From contig JAIYCK010000100.1 in NCBI GenBank assembly GCA_027488055.1, positions 1 through 16,299 of the forward strand: a DNA stretch of 16,299 nt. The letters are read 5' to 3'. This document shows, one piece after another, positions 1-7,577 of the stretch (the stretch's first letter is position 1; the number at the start of each line of letters is the position of its first letter). The notes beneath the pieces were generated by a model. The model had not been told where the DNA came from and ran no database searches. It saw only the letters and a list, made by a program, of their open reading frames with translations. The position numbers and the translations under genes are program-made. Origin of the DNA: Flavobacteriales bacterium. Its GTDB lineage: Bacteria; Bacteroidota; Bacteroidia; Flavobacteriales_D; Sanyastnellaceae.

Positions 1-1544
1 CCTATACCTTGAGTTTTGAAGGCACAACTACGTGGTCAGACCGAGGAACAGGGTACAATCAAGGTGAAGGCTTCCAATGGCAAGACATTGCCTACGACCG
101 TATTGAGGCCGATACCCGCACAGGGTGGCCAGGCTTGGTGCAAACCGCAAATGGTCAAGCCATGGTATTCAGTCATTCAGGCACGGGCGGAATTAAAACA
201 CTCCAACGTGCCATTACGAGCAACGATTCCTGGGTAGCAGGTGAAGTGCCAACTTCCTTGGGTCGTAATCTCTTGTGGCCACGTTCCGTGGTAGATGGCT
301 CTACCATCCATTTAATTGCCCTTACAGAGATACCAGCCACAACGAACACAGCCACTCCATTTATGGGTGTTGAAGGTAATTTGATCTACTTTAGAAGTAC
401 TGACAATGGCGCCACGTGGGATATTCAAGATCATTGGTTTCCTGAAATCGATAGCACTGAATTCTCACGTTTGGATGGTGATGGATATGCGATCGATGCC
501 CGAAACGGAAATGTTTCGATCGCGGTTTTCAATCAGTTCAGTGACACTTTTATTCTCACTTCTGGCGACAACGGCAGCACATGGTCCAAAAATGTCATTT
601 CTGACTTTGCCATCTCCGGATATGAAGTGGATTCGTTGAGCGACTCCGATTTGGATGGAATTGCGGATACCTTGTTTTGCTCAGACGGCACAGGCTCTGT
701 CCTGATCGATTACAACAATATTTCCCACGTGTTTTTTGGCTCTAACTATATTTTGGATGATGCGCCGGGTGACGATCAGTACAGCTATTTCAATTCATTC
801 GAATTGTTGTATTGGAATTCAACCTATGACACAGACTCCATTTATGTGGTAGGAGATGTGTATGAAGATCCAGATGACAATGACACTGATTTTGCCCCCA
901 CAGGCGATCAATTGCCAACGTACTTGACGGCCTTGGCTTCCATGCCTACGACAGGTATTGATGCGGCCGGCAATCTCTACCTAGTTTATTCAGCAGCCAA
1001 TGAAATTTATTTGGACAACCAGGTTTATCGCCATTTGTACGCATCGATTTCAACCGACAATGGTGAAACGTGGTCGACAGCTGTGGATCTCACGCCAGAT
1101 CTTGATTTTGATGGATTCGAATATGTATTTCCAAGTATGATTCGCGACGTAACCGATAAGCTTCACATTGTGGCGCAGCGCGATACGGAGCCAGGACTGA
1201 TCGTTCGCGGCGATTTGGATCCCTCAGAGGAAAACGATATTATTTACTTCGCTATTACCACCGACCTGGTGTTGGAAGTGGGCGTGCAGGAAGAAGTGCA
1301 GTTGGCCCAAATCCAGGTATTTCCTAATCCAACAGCAGGTATGATTCAGATCAATGGTTTGGAAGCAAAGACCCTTCCGATCGCTGTGTACGATCAAATG
1401 GGTCATTTGATTGTGCGCTCCATTGAAAAGGTATCGAATGGCTCTGCCAGTTTGAATTTGTCTGGACTAGCCAATGGCAACTACCTCATCAAAATTGGCC
1501 AAGGCCAAGAGGCAGTTGTAAAGGAAATCGTCATCATAGATTAA
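1..1544 (+). CDS. Secreted Asp-box (BNR/sialidase-like) protein with T9SS sorting domain, 5' partial
   Basis: The frame is open at the left edge and the visible part has no signal peptide, so the true start lies upstream; the TTG at position 9 is unlikely to be it. Numbering from that TTG (511 residues), three Asp-box motifs of the S-x-D-x-G-x-T-W type occur at residues 130-137 (STDNGATW), 185-192 (SGDNGSTW) and 348-355 (STDNGETW). These mark beta-propeller hairpins of the BNR/sialidase-like fold. A D-x-D-x-D-G-x-x-D stretch at 212-220 resembles a calcium-binding loop. The last ~75 residues, from VFPNPTAG at 437-444 to the end, form a type A T9SS C-terminal sorting domain, so the protein should be exported by a signal peptide and then carried across the outer membrane by T9SS. 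Asp boxes alone do not prove sialidase activity, and catalytic arginines and the Tyr/Glu pair cannot be assigned here. Substrate unknown. A terminator follows directly. Confidence 0.85.
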   Translation, partial: YTLSFEGTTTWSDRGTGYNQGEGFQWQDIAYDRIEADTRTGWPGLVQTANGQAMVFSHSGTGGIKTLQRAITSNDSWVAGEVPTSLGRNLLWPRSVVDGSTIHLIALTEIPATTNTATPFMGVEGNLIYFRSTDNGATWDIQDHWFPEIDSTEFSRLDGDGYAIDARNGNVSIAVFNQFSDTFILTSGDNGSTWSKNVISDFAISGYEVDSLSDSDLDGIADTLFCSDGTGSVLIDYNNISHVFFGSNYILDDAPGDDQYSYFNSFELLYWNSTYDTDSIYVVGDVYEDPDDNDTDFAPTGDQLPTYLTALASMPTTGIDAAGNLYLVYSAANEIYLDNQVYRHLYASISTDNGETWSTAVDLTPDLDFDGFEYVFPSMIRDVTDKLHIVAQRDTEPGLIVRGDLDPSEENDIIYFAITTDLVLEVGVQEEVQLAQIQVFPNPTAGMIQINGLEAKTLPIAVYDQMGHLIVRSIEKVSNGSASLNLSGLANGNYLIKIGQGQEAVVKEIVIID

Positions 1545-1561
1545 TCATCTAAAACGCATTG

Positions 1562-1592
1562 AAAAGGCCATCTTAACAGGTGGCCTTTTTTT
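1562..1592 (+). terminator. Rho-independent terminator of the Asp-box protein gene
   Basis: AAAAGGCCA (1562-1570) pairs perfectly with TGGCCTTTT (1581-1589) around a 10-nt loop. The 3' arm runs into an uninterrupted T tract ending at 1592. It starts 17 bases after the stop codon, and separates this gene from the odhB-nuo unit. Confidence 0.85.
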
Positions 1593-1909
1593 ATGCGGTC
1601 TCCTGAAATGCAGAGCCTTTTTTCTCAGCCAAAGCCTCGGCTCATTGGCGCAGTTTCAGAATCAAAATTGGGCTTGATAACGACCGCGATTGACTGCATA
1701 TAAATTCTTCCCATTTTTATTCCAATTCATTGTGCCATATTGGCTTTCGTGCTTCATATTTGCAACCTCCAAAGGCAACTGACCCGCGGCCCGAATTCCA
1801 CGCGAATTTTGGCAAAGTGGATGAGCTTTTGAACCAGTGAATATGGAGATAATTGGAGTGTCAGGCGGTTTTGCTGCTTGCCGCGTGTGAAAATTGAAAT
1901 TGATTTCAG
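1593..1909. other. Intergenic region upstream of odhB
   Basis: This stretch holds no convincing gene on either strand. A minus-strand frame (1662-1937) is open but overlaps the odhB start and resembles nothing I know. The region must contain the promoter of the odhB-nuo unit; one weak candidate is listed separately. A 13-base direct repeat, TGAAAATTGAAAT, occurs at 1888-1900 and 1911-1923, the second copy covering the start of odhB. Confidence 0.6.
1730..1762 (+). promoter_or_regulatory. Possible Bacteroidota promoter for odhB-nuoABCDE
   Basis: TTG (1730-1732) is followed after 22 bases by CATATTTG (1755-1762), a one-mismatch fit to the TAnnTTTG -7 box; the known -33 element of this phylum is TTG or TTTG. 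It would leave a 5' leader of about 140 bases. The match is weak in AT-rich DNA, so this is only a candidate. Confidence 0.2.
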
Positions 1910-3130
1910 ATGAAAATTGAAATGAAGATCCCTTCACCGGGAGAAAGTATCAGCGAAGTGAGCATTGCAAATTGGCTAGTAGCCAATGGCGACTACGTGG
2001 ACAATGGTCAGGTCATCGCTGAAATAGATAGTGACAAGGCGACCTTGGAGTTGGCGGCTGAAGCTGCTGGATCCATTACCATTGTTGCCCAAGCGGGCGA
2101 TACGGTTGCAGTGGGTGCATTGGCATGCATCATTGATTCTGCGGCAGAACGTCCAGCAGGAAAAACATCTGCGGCTCCTGCTCCGGCAGCTGCTGCCCCA
2201 AAACAGGAAGCGCCAAAGGCTGCTTCTACAGAAGATCATAAGGGCATCACACCCGTAGCGGCCAAGATGATCAAAGAAAATGGCATTCCTGCGAACAGCG
2301 TGGTGGGCACAGGTCCTCATGGTAAAGTTACCAAGAGCGATGTGATAGCTGCAATGTCTGGCGGTTTTGACACAGCCGCTGTGCCAGTGAGAAACGGAGG
2401 CCGCGAAGTGCGTCGCGAGAAAATGACCAATTTGCGCAAAAAGATATCGGAGCGCTTGGTGTCGGTCAAAAACAACACGGCCATGCTGACCACCTTCAAT
2501 GAGGTCAACATGAAGCCAGTCATGGATCTTCGCACCAAATACAAAGATCAATTCAAAGAGAAGCATGGCGCTGGTCTTGGTTTCATGAGCTTGTTTACAA
2601 AAGCGGTTTGTGAGGCATTGTATTTATTCCCTGCGGTGAATGCTCAAATTGACGGTACTGACATCATCTATCACGATTACTGCGATGTGGGTATTGCGGT
2701 GAGCACACCCAAAGGTTTAATGGTTCCCATTGTGCGCAATGCAGAGACCTTGAGTTTGGCGGAGATTGAAAAATCGATCGCGGGTTTGGCGGCCAAAGCG
2801 CGTGATGGCAAGATTACGGTGGATGATATGGCTGGAGGTACTTTCACAATTACCAATGGTGGGGTGTTTGGCTCTATGCTATCCACACCGATCATCAATC
2901 CGCCCCAAAGTGCCATTTTGGGAATGCACAACATCGTTGAGCGCCCAGTAGCTGAAAATGGACAGGTTGTCATTCGCCCTGTGATGTATTTAGCATTGAG
3001 TTATGATCACCGAATCATCGACGGTCGTGAGAGTGTAGGATTTTTGGTCAAAGTCAAAGAAATGCTGGAGAACCCAGAGCGTATGCTTTTCGGAGGCAAG
3101 TCAGCGGAACAAATTTTATTGGGACTCTAA
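1910..3130 (+). CDS. sucB: 2-oxoglutarate dehydrogenase E2 component (dihydrolipoyllysine-residue succinyltransferase)
   Basis: Transfers the succinyl group from E1-bound thiamine diphosphate to CoA through a lipoyl-lysine arm, in the cytoplasmic 2-oxoglutarate dehydrogenase complex of the TCA cycle (also named odhB). The 406-residue protein has the standard order: lipoyl domain at about 1-76 with the modified lysine K43 in DSDKATLEL; an Ala/Pro/Lys-rich linker at about 78-108; a peripheral subunit-binding domain at about 111-150; and the catalytic acyltransferase domain at about 170-406. The active-site motif HRIIDG (H367 to G372) is intact. The PSPGESI start and DVGIAVSTPKGLMVPIV segment fit the succinyltransferase rather than the pyruvate dehydrogenase E2. 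Length is normal. ATG at 1910 is preferred; an in-frame ATG at 1922 would cut into the lipoyl domain. No Shine-Dalgarno sequence is visible. No sucA lies upstream, and nuoA starts 15 bases downstream, so cotranscription with complex I genes is likely. Confidence 0.95.
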   Translation: MKIEMKIPSPGESISEVSIANWLVANGDYVDNGQVIAEIDSDKATLELAAEAAGSITIVAQAGDTVAVGALACIIDSAAERPAGKTSAAPAPAAAAPKQEAPKAASTEDHKGITPVAAKMIKENGIPANSVVGTGPHGKVTKSDVIAAMSGGFDTAAVPVRNGGREVRREKMTNLRKKISERLVSVKNNTAMLTTFNEVNMKPVMDLRTKYKDQFKEKHGAGLGFMSLFTKAVCEALYLFPAVNAQIDGTDIIYHDYCDVGIAVSTPKGLMVPIVRNAETLSLAEIEKSIAGLAAKARDGKITVDDMAGGTFTITNGGVFGSMLSTPIINPPQSAILGMHNIVERPVAENGQVVIRPVMYLALSYDHRIIDGRESVGFLVKVKEMLENPERMLFGGKSAEQILLGL

Positions 3131-3145
3131 TTTAACAAGAAGGAT

Positions 3146-3517
3146 ATGGAGAATACATCGCATTTGTGGAGTTACTTGCCTATCGTGGCGATGGCTGTGA
3201 TCGCCTTGGGCTTTGTGGTTACAACTATGTTGGCCACGCATTACTTAGGCCCACGTCGCAAGTCTAAAATCAAAGATGACCCATTTGAGTGTGGGGTGGA
3301 GGTTAAGGGTAGTGCGCGCACCCCTTTCAGCATCAAATATTTTTTGGTGGCCATCCTATTCGTGCTGTTTGATGTTGAGGTGATTTTTATGTACCCTTGG
3401 GCTGTAAACTTTAAGTCGTTGGGCTTGTTTGGATTGTTGGAGATGTTCAGCTTCATGGCGCTGATGATCGTAGGTTTGATCTACATCATCCGCAGAGGAG
3501 CGTTGAAGTGGGAATAA
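3146..3517 (+). CDS. nuoA: NADH-quinone oxidoreductase subunit A
   Basis: Small membrane subunit of complex I, located at the junction of the proton-pumping arm and the peripheral arm. The 123-residue protein shows three hydrophobic segments at about 11-33, 65-85 and 92-115. The family signature is clear: FECGVE at about 47-52 in the loop after the first helix, then KYFLVAILFVLFDVEVIF with the conserved acidic residues in the second helix. Length is typical. An AAGAAGG purine stretch (3137-3143) sits just two bases before the ATG. It is the first gene of the nuo block and lies 15 bases after odhB. Confidence 0.97.
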   Translation: MENTSHLWSYLPIVAMAVIALGFVVTTMLATHYLGPRRKSKIKDDPFECGVEVKGSARTPFSIKYFLVAILFVLFDVEVIFMYPWAVNFKSLGLFGLLEMFSFMALMIVGLIYIIRRGALKWE

Positions 3518-3538
3518 TTAATAAAATTAGAAATAAAT

Positions 3539-4090
3539 ATGGCTACTCAAGTAACCATTCGTCCGGATTTGAAGCCGGAGGGTATCGAAGGTGAAGGATA
3601 TATGCTCACACGATTGGATAAAGTCGTTGGGCTTGCGCGCGCCAACTCGCTGTGGCCGCTTCCATTTGCCACTTCCTGCTGTGGGATTGAATTCATGGCG
3701 ACCATGGCTTCACATTATGACTTGGCTCGATTTGGTTCAGAGCGATTGAGCTTCTCGCCACGCCAAGCGGATCTACTCATGGTGATGGGAACCATTAGCA
3801 AAAAAATGGGTCCGATTCTTCGTCAAGTGTATGAGCAAATGGCGGAGCCCAAATGGGTTTTGTGCATGGGCGCATGCGCGAGCACAGGAGGTATATTCGA
3901 TACCTATAGCGTATTGCAGGGCATTGACCGTATTATTCCGGTGGATGTGTATATACCAGGTTGTCCACCACGTCCTGAACAAGTGTTAGATGGCGTGCTT
4001 ATGATTCAGGAATTGGCCAAGAATGAGCCTTTGGATTATCGCACCAGCGATCGTTACAAGGATCGACTGGCAAAATACGGCATCGCATAA
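3539..4090 (+). CDS. nuoB: NADH-quinone oxidoreductase subunit B
   Basis: Peripheral-arm subunit that carries the terminal iron-sulfur cluster N2, which hands electrons to quinone. The 183-residue sequence has all four expected [4Fe-4S] ligands: the adjacent pair C47 and C48 in SCCGIEFMAT, C113 in GACASTGG and C142 in PGCPPRPE. The fold and length match the family. The ATG follows a very A/T-rich leader without a Shine-Dalgarno sequence, as is common in Bacteroidota. It lies 21 bases after nuoA and 22 bases before the chosen nuoC start. Confidence 0.97.
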   Translation: MATQVTIRPDLKPEGIEGEGYMLTRLDKVVGLARANSLWPLPFATSCCGIEFMATMASHYDLARFGSERLSFSPRQADLLMVMGTISKKMGPILRQVYEQMAEPKWVLCMGACASTGGIFDTYSVLQGIDRIIPVDVYIPGCPPRPEQVLDGVLMIQELAKNEPLDYRTSDRYKDRLAKYGIA

Positions 4091-4112
4091 ATCACCAACG
4101 AATTTTCGATCA

Positions 4113-4652
4113 ATGCACCATTCACAACATATCAGCGCAGGAGAGCAGGCTGTGGCCTTGCACGACAAGGTTCAGGCCCTATTGGCCGAGAAATTAGGCA
4201 GCGCGCTCCTTCGTTCTCAAATTGATTTTGAGTTTCCTGTTTTTATCGTAGAAAAGCAACACATTTACGAGTGCTTGCAACTCTTGAAGGAAGAGGCAAG
4301 CATGAAGTTTGACTTTCTCACCACCATGTGCGGAGCGCATTTTCCGGAAGCAGGTGAGGCTGAGTTTATGATGATGTATCAGCTGCATAATCTGCAGGCC
4401 AATGATCGGATACGCGTCAAGACATTTATGAGCGCTCAAGATTTGGAATTGCCAACAGCCACCACCCTGTGGCCAGCTGCCAATTGGATGGAGCGAGAAG
4501 CATTTGATTTTTACGGATTCAAATTCAAGGGTCATCCCGATTTGCGCCGTATCCTGAATATGGAGGAGATGGATTATCATCCATTGCGCAAACAGTATGC
4601 GCTGGAAGATGCCTCACGCGATGATAAAAAAGATTTGTATTTCGGACGTTGA
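4113..4652 (+). CDS. nuoC: NADH-quinone oxidoreductase subunit C (30 kDa)
   Basis: Peripheral-arm structural subunit of complex I that packs against NuoD near the quinone site. The family signature lies at about 127-149 of the 179-residue product: ERE followed by DFYGFKFKGHPDLRRIL. The frame stays open upstream to an ATG at 4023, but that would overlap nuoB by 68 bases with an unrelated N-terminus. The ATG at 4113, 22 bases after nuoB, gives the usual NuoC length. The gene is separate from nuoD, not fused as in Escherichia coli. Confidence 0.95.
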   Translation: MHHSQHISAGEQAVALHDKVQALLAEKLGSALLRSQIDFEFPVFIVEKQHIYECLQLLKEEASMKFDFLTTMCGAHFPEAGEAEFMMMYQLHNLQANDRIRVKTFMSAQDLELPTATTLWPAANWMEREAFDFYGFKFKGHPDLRRILNMEEMDYHPLRKQYALEDASRDDKKDLYFGR

Positions 4653-4663
4653 TAGTATAAGTA

Positions 4664-5887
4664 ATGAGCAATATCACAAAATCAGAAAAAGGCTTAGGTG
4701 TCGCAGTAGAAACTGTTGAACAGAAGGATTATTCAATCCTGAATCTAGGTCCTACACATCCTGCTACCCATGGTATTTTCCAAAATGTGTTGACCATGGA
4801 CGGCGAGATCATTGTGGATGCCAAACCGACTATAGGGTATATCCATCGCGCGTTTGAAAAACTCGCTGAGCGCAGGCCATACAATCAGATCACACCGATT
4901 ACAGATCGCCTCAATTACTGTTCGTCACCGATCAACAACATGGGTTGGCACATGACCGTTGAGCGATTGATAGGTTGTGAAGTGCCAAAACGAGCGCAAT
5001 ACTTGCGTGTTATTATCATGGAGTTGTCGCGCATCGCTGACCACATTGTTTGTGATACCGTAATTGCGGTGGATACAGGCGCTATGACAGGCTTTTTGTA
5101 TCTCTTCCAATGGCGCGAGAAAATATACGAGATCTTCGAGGAAATTTGCGGAGCGCGATTGACCACCAACATTGGTCGGATTGGCGGAATGGACAAGGAG
5201 TTCACTGAAAAGGCATGGGCGAAACTGCATGCTTTTATGGCAGAATACCCCAAAGCACTTTCCGAATTTCAAGCATTGGTGGAGCGTAACCGTATTTTTA
5301 TGGATCGCACGGTGAATTGCGGTCCGATATCAGCTGAAATGGCCTTGGCTTACAGCTTTACAGGCCCCAACTTGAGAGCGGCAGGTGTGGATTACGACGT
5401 GCGCGTGATGAACCCCTATTCAAGTTACCAAGACTTTGACTTCAATGTGCCTGTGGGTACATCTGGTGACACCTACGACCGCTTCATGGTGCGTATGGCT
5501 GAGATGTGGGAGAGTATGAAAATCATTCAACAGGCCATCAAGAATTTACCAGATGGTCCTATCCATGCCGATGTGCCAGAGTTTTTCTTGCCCGCCAAAG
5601 AAGATGTTTATTCTAAAATGGAAGCACTTATCTACCATTTTAAAATTGTTATGGGCGAGACGGATGTTCCCAAAGGGGAGGTTTATCATGCCGTAGAAGG
5701 TGGCAATGGCGAGTTGGGTTTCTATCTCATCTCCGATGGTGGACGTACACCTTACCGTTTGCACATGCGTCGTCCTTGTTTTATCTATTATCAAGCGTAT
5801 CCTGAGATGATCAAAGGTGCTATGTTGAGCGATGCCATCCTCACCATGAGCAGTATGAATGTGATCGCTGGAGAGCTGGATGCATAG
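4664..5887 (+). CDS. nuoD: NADH-quinone oxidoreductase subunit D (49 kDa)
   Basis: Forms the quinone-binding cavity of complex I together with NuoB and is related to the large subunit of NiFe hydrogenases without the metal site. The 407-residue protein has the N-terminal quinone-site motif LGPTHPATHG with H32 and H36, then GYIHRAFEKLAE at about 58-69. It also has CGPISAEMA at 219-227 and the C-terminal segment GRTPYRLHMRRPCF at 360-373. It ends in GELDA, where many family members end in an E-[IL]-D-R motif, a small difference at the very tip. It begins 11 bases after nuoC, consistent with translational coupling in one operon. Confidence 0.97.
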   Translation: MSNITKSEKGLGVAVETVEQKDYSILNLGPTHPATHGIFQNVLTMDGEIIVDAKPTIGYIHRAFEKLAERRPYNQITPITDRLNYCSSPINNMGWHMTVERLIGCEVPKRAQYLRVIIMELSRIADHIVCDTVIAVDTGAMTGFLYLFQWREKIYEIFEEICGARLTTNIGRIGGMDKEFTEKAWAKLHAFMAEYPKALSEFQALVERNRIFMDRTVNCGPISAEMALAYSFTGPNLRAAGVDYDVRVMNPYSSYQDFDFNVPVGTSGDTYDRFMVRMAEMWESMKIIQQAIKNLPDGPIHADVPEFFLPAKEDVYSKMEALIYHFKIVMGETDVPKGEVYHAVEGGNGELGFYLISDGGRTPYRLHMRRPCFIYYQAYPEMIKGAMLSDAILTMSSMNVIAGELDA

Positions 5888-5919
5888 TTTTACCAATTAA
5901 TTTGAAGAAAGTCAGCAAT

Positions 5920-6453
5920 ATGAGTCAACTAACTTTTAGTGAGGAAGCCCTCAAGACCGCCAAACGAATCATAGCTCGTTATCCCGAAGGGAAAGAGAAG
6001 AGTGCCTTGATTCCTTTATTACATTTGGCACAAGCCGAATTTGATGGATGGTTGAGCCCTGAGGCCATGGACTGCGTGTCTGCATTGCTAGGTATACAGC
6101 CTATTGAGGCCTATGAAGTCGCTTCCTTTTATAGCATGTTCAACCTGAAGCCGGTTGGTAAATGTGTACTGGAAGTGTGTCGCACAAGCTCATGCTGGCT
6201 GATGGGAGCAGAAGATGTAGTGCGTCATATTGAGAAAAAACTGAACATCCACGCGGGTGAAACCACTGCCGATGGCATGTTTACATTGAAAACAGTGGAG
6301 TGTTTGGGATCATGTGGAACCGCCCCAATGTTGCAATGTGGCGCGGATTATTATGAAAATTTGACACTCGAGAAGGTCGATAATTTAATGGATAATTTGA
6401 AGGCCGATAATAAACGAAAGACCTACTTGAAGCCAGAGCCAGTCAAAATGTAA
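5920..6453 (+). CDS. nuoE: NADH-quinone oxidoreductase subunit E (24 kDa)
   Basis: Thioredoxin-like [2Fe-2S] subunit of the NADH-input module, which normally pairs with NuoF (FMN and NADH binding). The 177-residue product has the four cluster ligands in the right spacing: C87 and C92 (C-x4-C in CRTSSC) and C128 and C132 (C-x3-C in CLGSC). A helical N-terminal part of about 75 residues precedes the fold. ATG at 5920 is chosen over the in-frame TTG at 5902 because it gives the usual N-terminus and follows a purine stretch (AAGAAAG). The gene is 32 bases after nuoD. A strong terminator follows, so nuoF, which should come next, is not in this unit. Confidence 0.95.
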   Translation: MSQLTFSEEALKTAKRIIARYPEGKEKSALIPLLHLAQAEFDGWLSPEAMDCVSALLGIQPIEAYEVASFYSMFNLKPVGKCVLEVCRTSSCWLMGAEDVVRHIEKKLNIHAGETTADGMFTLKTVECLGSCGTAPMLQCGADYYENLTLEKVDNLMDNLKADNKRKTYLKPEPVKM

Positions 6454-6471
6454 GCTTTATAATAATGATAT

Positions 6472-6497
6472 AAAACCCGCTTTGTGCGGGTTTTTTT
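6472..6497 (+). terminator. Rho-independent terminator after nuoE
   Basis: AAAACCCGC (6472-6480) pairs with GCGGGTTTT (6486-6494) around a 5-nt loop, followed by a T tract to 6497. It lies 18 bases after the nuoE stop and should end the odhB-nuoABCDE transcript. Confidence 0.9.
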
Positions 6498-6609
6498 GTG
6501 CCTCACACCATCGTTGTGGCGCATTTACAATGGCATGAAACGGAGTAGTTGAGGGATTTATATGCCTTTGGTCAAAATGATATGCCATCATACCTAAATG
6601 TACGGGCAT

Positions 6610-6635
6610 AAAAAATCCCCTCGTTTCGGAGGGGA
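6610..6635 (-). terminator. Rho-independent terminator of the TonB-domain gene
   Basis: Read on the minus strand, a seven-pair stem (TCCCCTC at 6616-6622 with GAGGGGA at 6629-6635, six-base loop) is followed by six T (complement of 6610-6615). It lies about 40 bases after the stop of the minus-strand gene at 6675. Confidence 0.85.
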
Positions 6636-6674
6636 AATTTTGGAATGGTTAAGGTTAAATAAGGGGGGAAGATC

Positions 6675-7454
6675 TTATTGTTTCGTTTGTTTCTCGATCG
6701 GGCTCGCCGACTTGGCACCGCCAACGTTGGGAGTTGTCTCGAGATCAAATGTAATAGGCATAATGAAATTGGTATCGACATAATTGCCATTTTTGGAGGC
6801 AGGAGCCCATTCAGGCATTTCAGATACAAAACGGATCGCTTCTTCGTCCAAAAGATAGTGCACGCTTGTTGACACCTCAGGGTAACGCACGGTACCCGAT
6901 TTATCGATCGTAAATGATACATACACTGTTCCTTCGATGCCGCGGTTGCGTGCGTCCGCAGGGAATACCAAGTTCGAGTTTACATATTTTTGCAATGAAT
7001 CAATACCTCCTGGAAATTTAGCAGCATTGGTCGTACGAGCACCTTTATCGAATTTCTCGTCTGAATAAAAACGATCGGGACGCTCAGTACCATCAAAATT
7101 CCAACGCTTCCAAGTGCCTACTTTCGATCCCATTTTGAATTCTCCCTCACTTTCTGGTCGGCCGTTGAAATAAAAGTATTTGAATGCTCCGTGTTCGGTT
7201 GTTAAGAGACGATCGCTGTAATTACCCCAGTAGAGTGTATCTGTATTTTGCTTGACTGAAACAACTTCTACGTAATAGGTATCGGTGATGGTATTGCGAA
7301 AAAGATCGCGCGAATGAGTAGCTCCTTCAGAGGATTTCAAGACTTGTCTCTTGCTATCAAGCCAAACCGTCTCGATTTTTTCGAGCTCAGCAAATGATTT
7401 GAAATGTGTAAATAATAGACCTGCTAATAAAAACAGGGGTAAAATTTTCTTCAT
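6675..7454 (-). CDS. Secreted protein with TonB C-terminal domain and YwqK/MORN-like repeat
   Basis: The 259-residue protein starts with a likely cleavable signal peptide (residues 1-22, two lysines then a hydrophobic core, ending near SFAE). Residues about 88-122 contain GAFKYFYFNGRPESEGEF and GTWKRWNFDG, which resemble the G-x-W/Y-x-x-Y/W-x-x-x-G units of YwqK/MORN-like repeats. Residues about 145-238 form a TonB C-terminal-like domain: FPGGIDSLQKYVNSNLVFP, then GTVYVSFTIDKSG, then DEEAIRFVSEMPEW. A canonical TonB has an uncleaved membrane anchor and a proline-rich span that reaches the outer membrane. Neither is present, so this is probably a periplasmic or lipid-free surface protein using the fold for binding, not the energy transducer itself. 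No exbB, exbD or TonB-dependent receptor is nearby. The gene is monocistronic with its own terminator. Confidence 0.85.
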   Translation of the reverse strand: MKKILPLFLLAGLLFTHFKSFAELEKIETVWLDSKRQVLKSSEGATHSRDLFRNTITDTYYVEVVSVKQNTDTLYWGNYSDRLLTTEHGAFKYFYFNGRPESEGEFKMGSKVGTWKRWNFDGTERPDRFYSDEKFDKGARTTNAAKFPGGIDSLQKYVNSNLVFPADARNRGIEGTVYVSFTIDKSGTVRYPEVSTSVHYLLDEEAIRFVSEMPEWAPASKNGNYVDTNFIMPITFDLETTPNVGGAKSASPIEKQTKQ

Positions 7455-7577
7455 CGGTCGAATAAGTAAAACGTTAGGCCTAATTTAGCGAATGCTAAGA
7501 TAAACCAAAATTCAGACGAAGCGATCGTTAAAGGTTGTTTTGTATGTTAAGTTTTTCTGCAACTAATTTCTTAACAT
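7455..7577. promoter_or_regulatory. Divergent intergenic region between the TonB-domain gene and the 111-residue gene
   Basis: Both neighbours are transcribed outward, so 123 bases must hold two promoters. On the plus strand TTTG (7539-7542), a 21-base gap and TAATTTCT (7564-7571) loosely fit the phylum's -33/-7 pattern. No box on the minus strand is convincing. The existence of promoters here follows from gene layout, and their exact positions are uncertain. Confidence 0.35.

Noticed and set aside
1976..2566. 196-codon open frame on the minus strand inside odhB
   Set aside because: It lies wholly opposite a clear odhB gene, and its cysteine- and histidine-rich product looks like an antisense shadow with no recognisable domain.
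4023..4112. Upstream extension of nuoC to an ATG at 4023
   Set aside because: It would overlap nuoB by 68 bases and add an N-terminus not seen in NuoC. The ATG at 4113 gives the normal length.
6530..6588. ATGGCAT / ATGCCAT inverted repeat between nuoE and the TonB-domain gene
   Set aside because: Seven bases separated by 45 is within chance expectation, and no T tract or other element supports a function.
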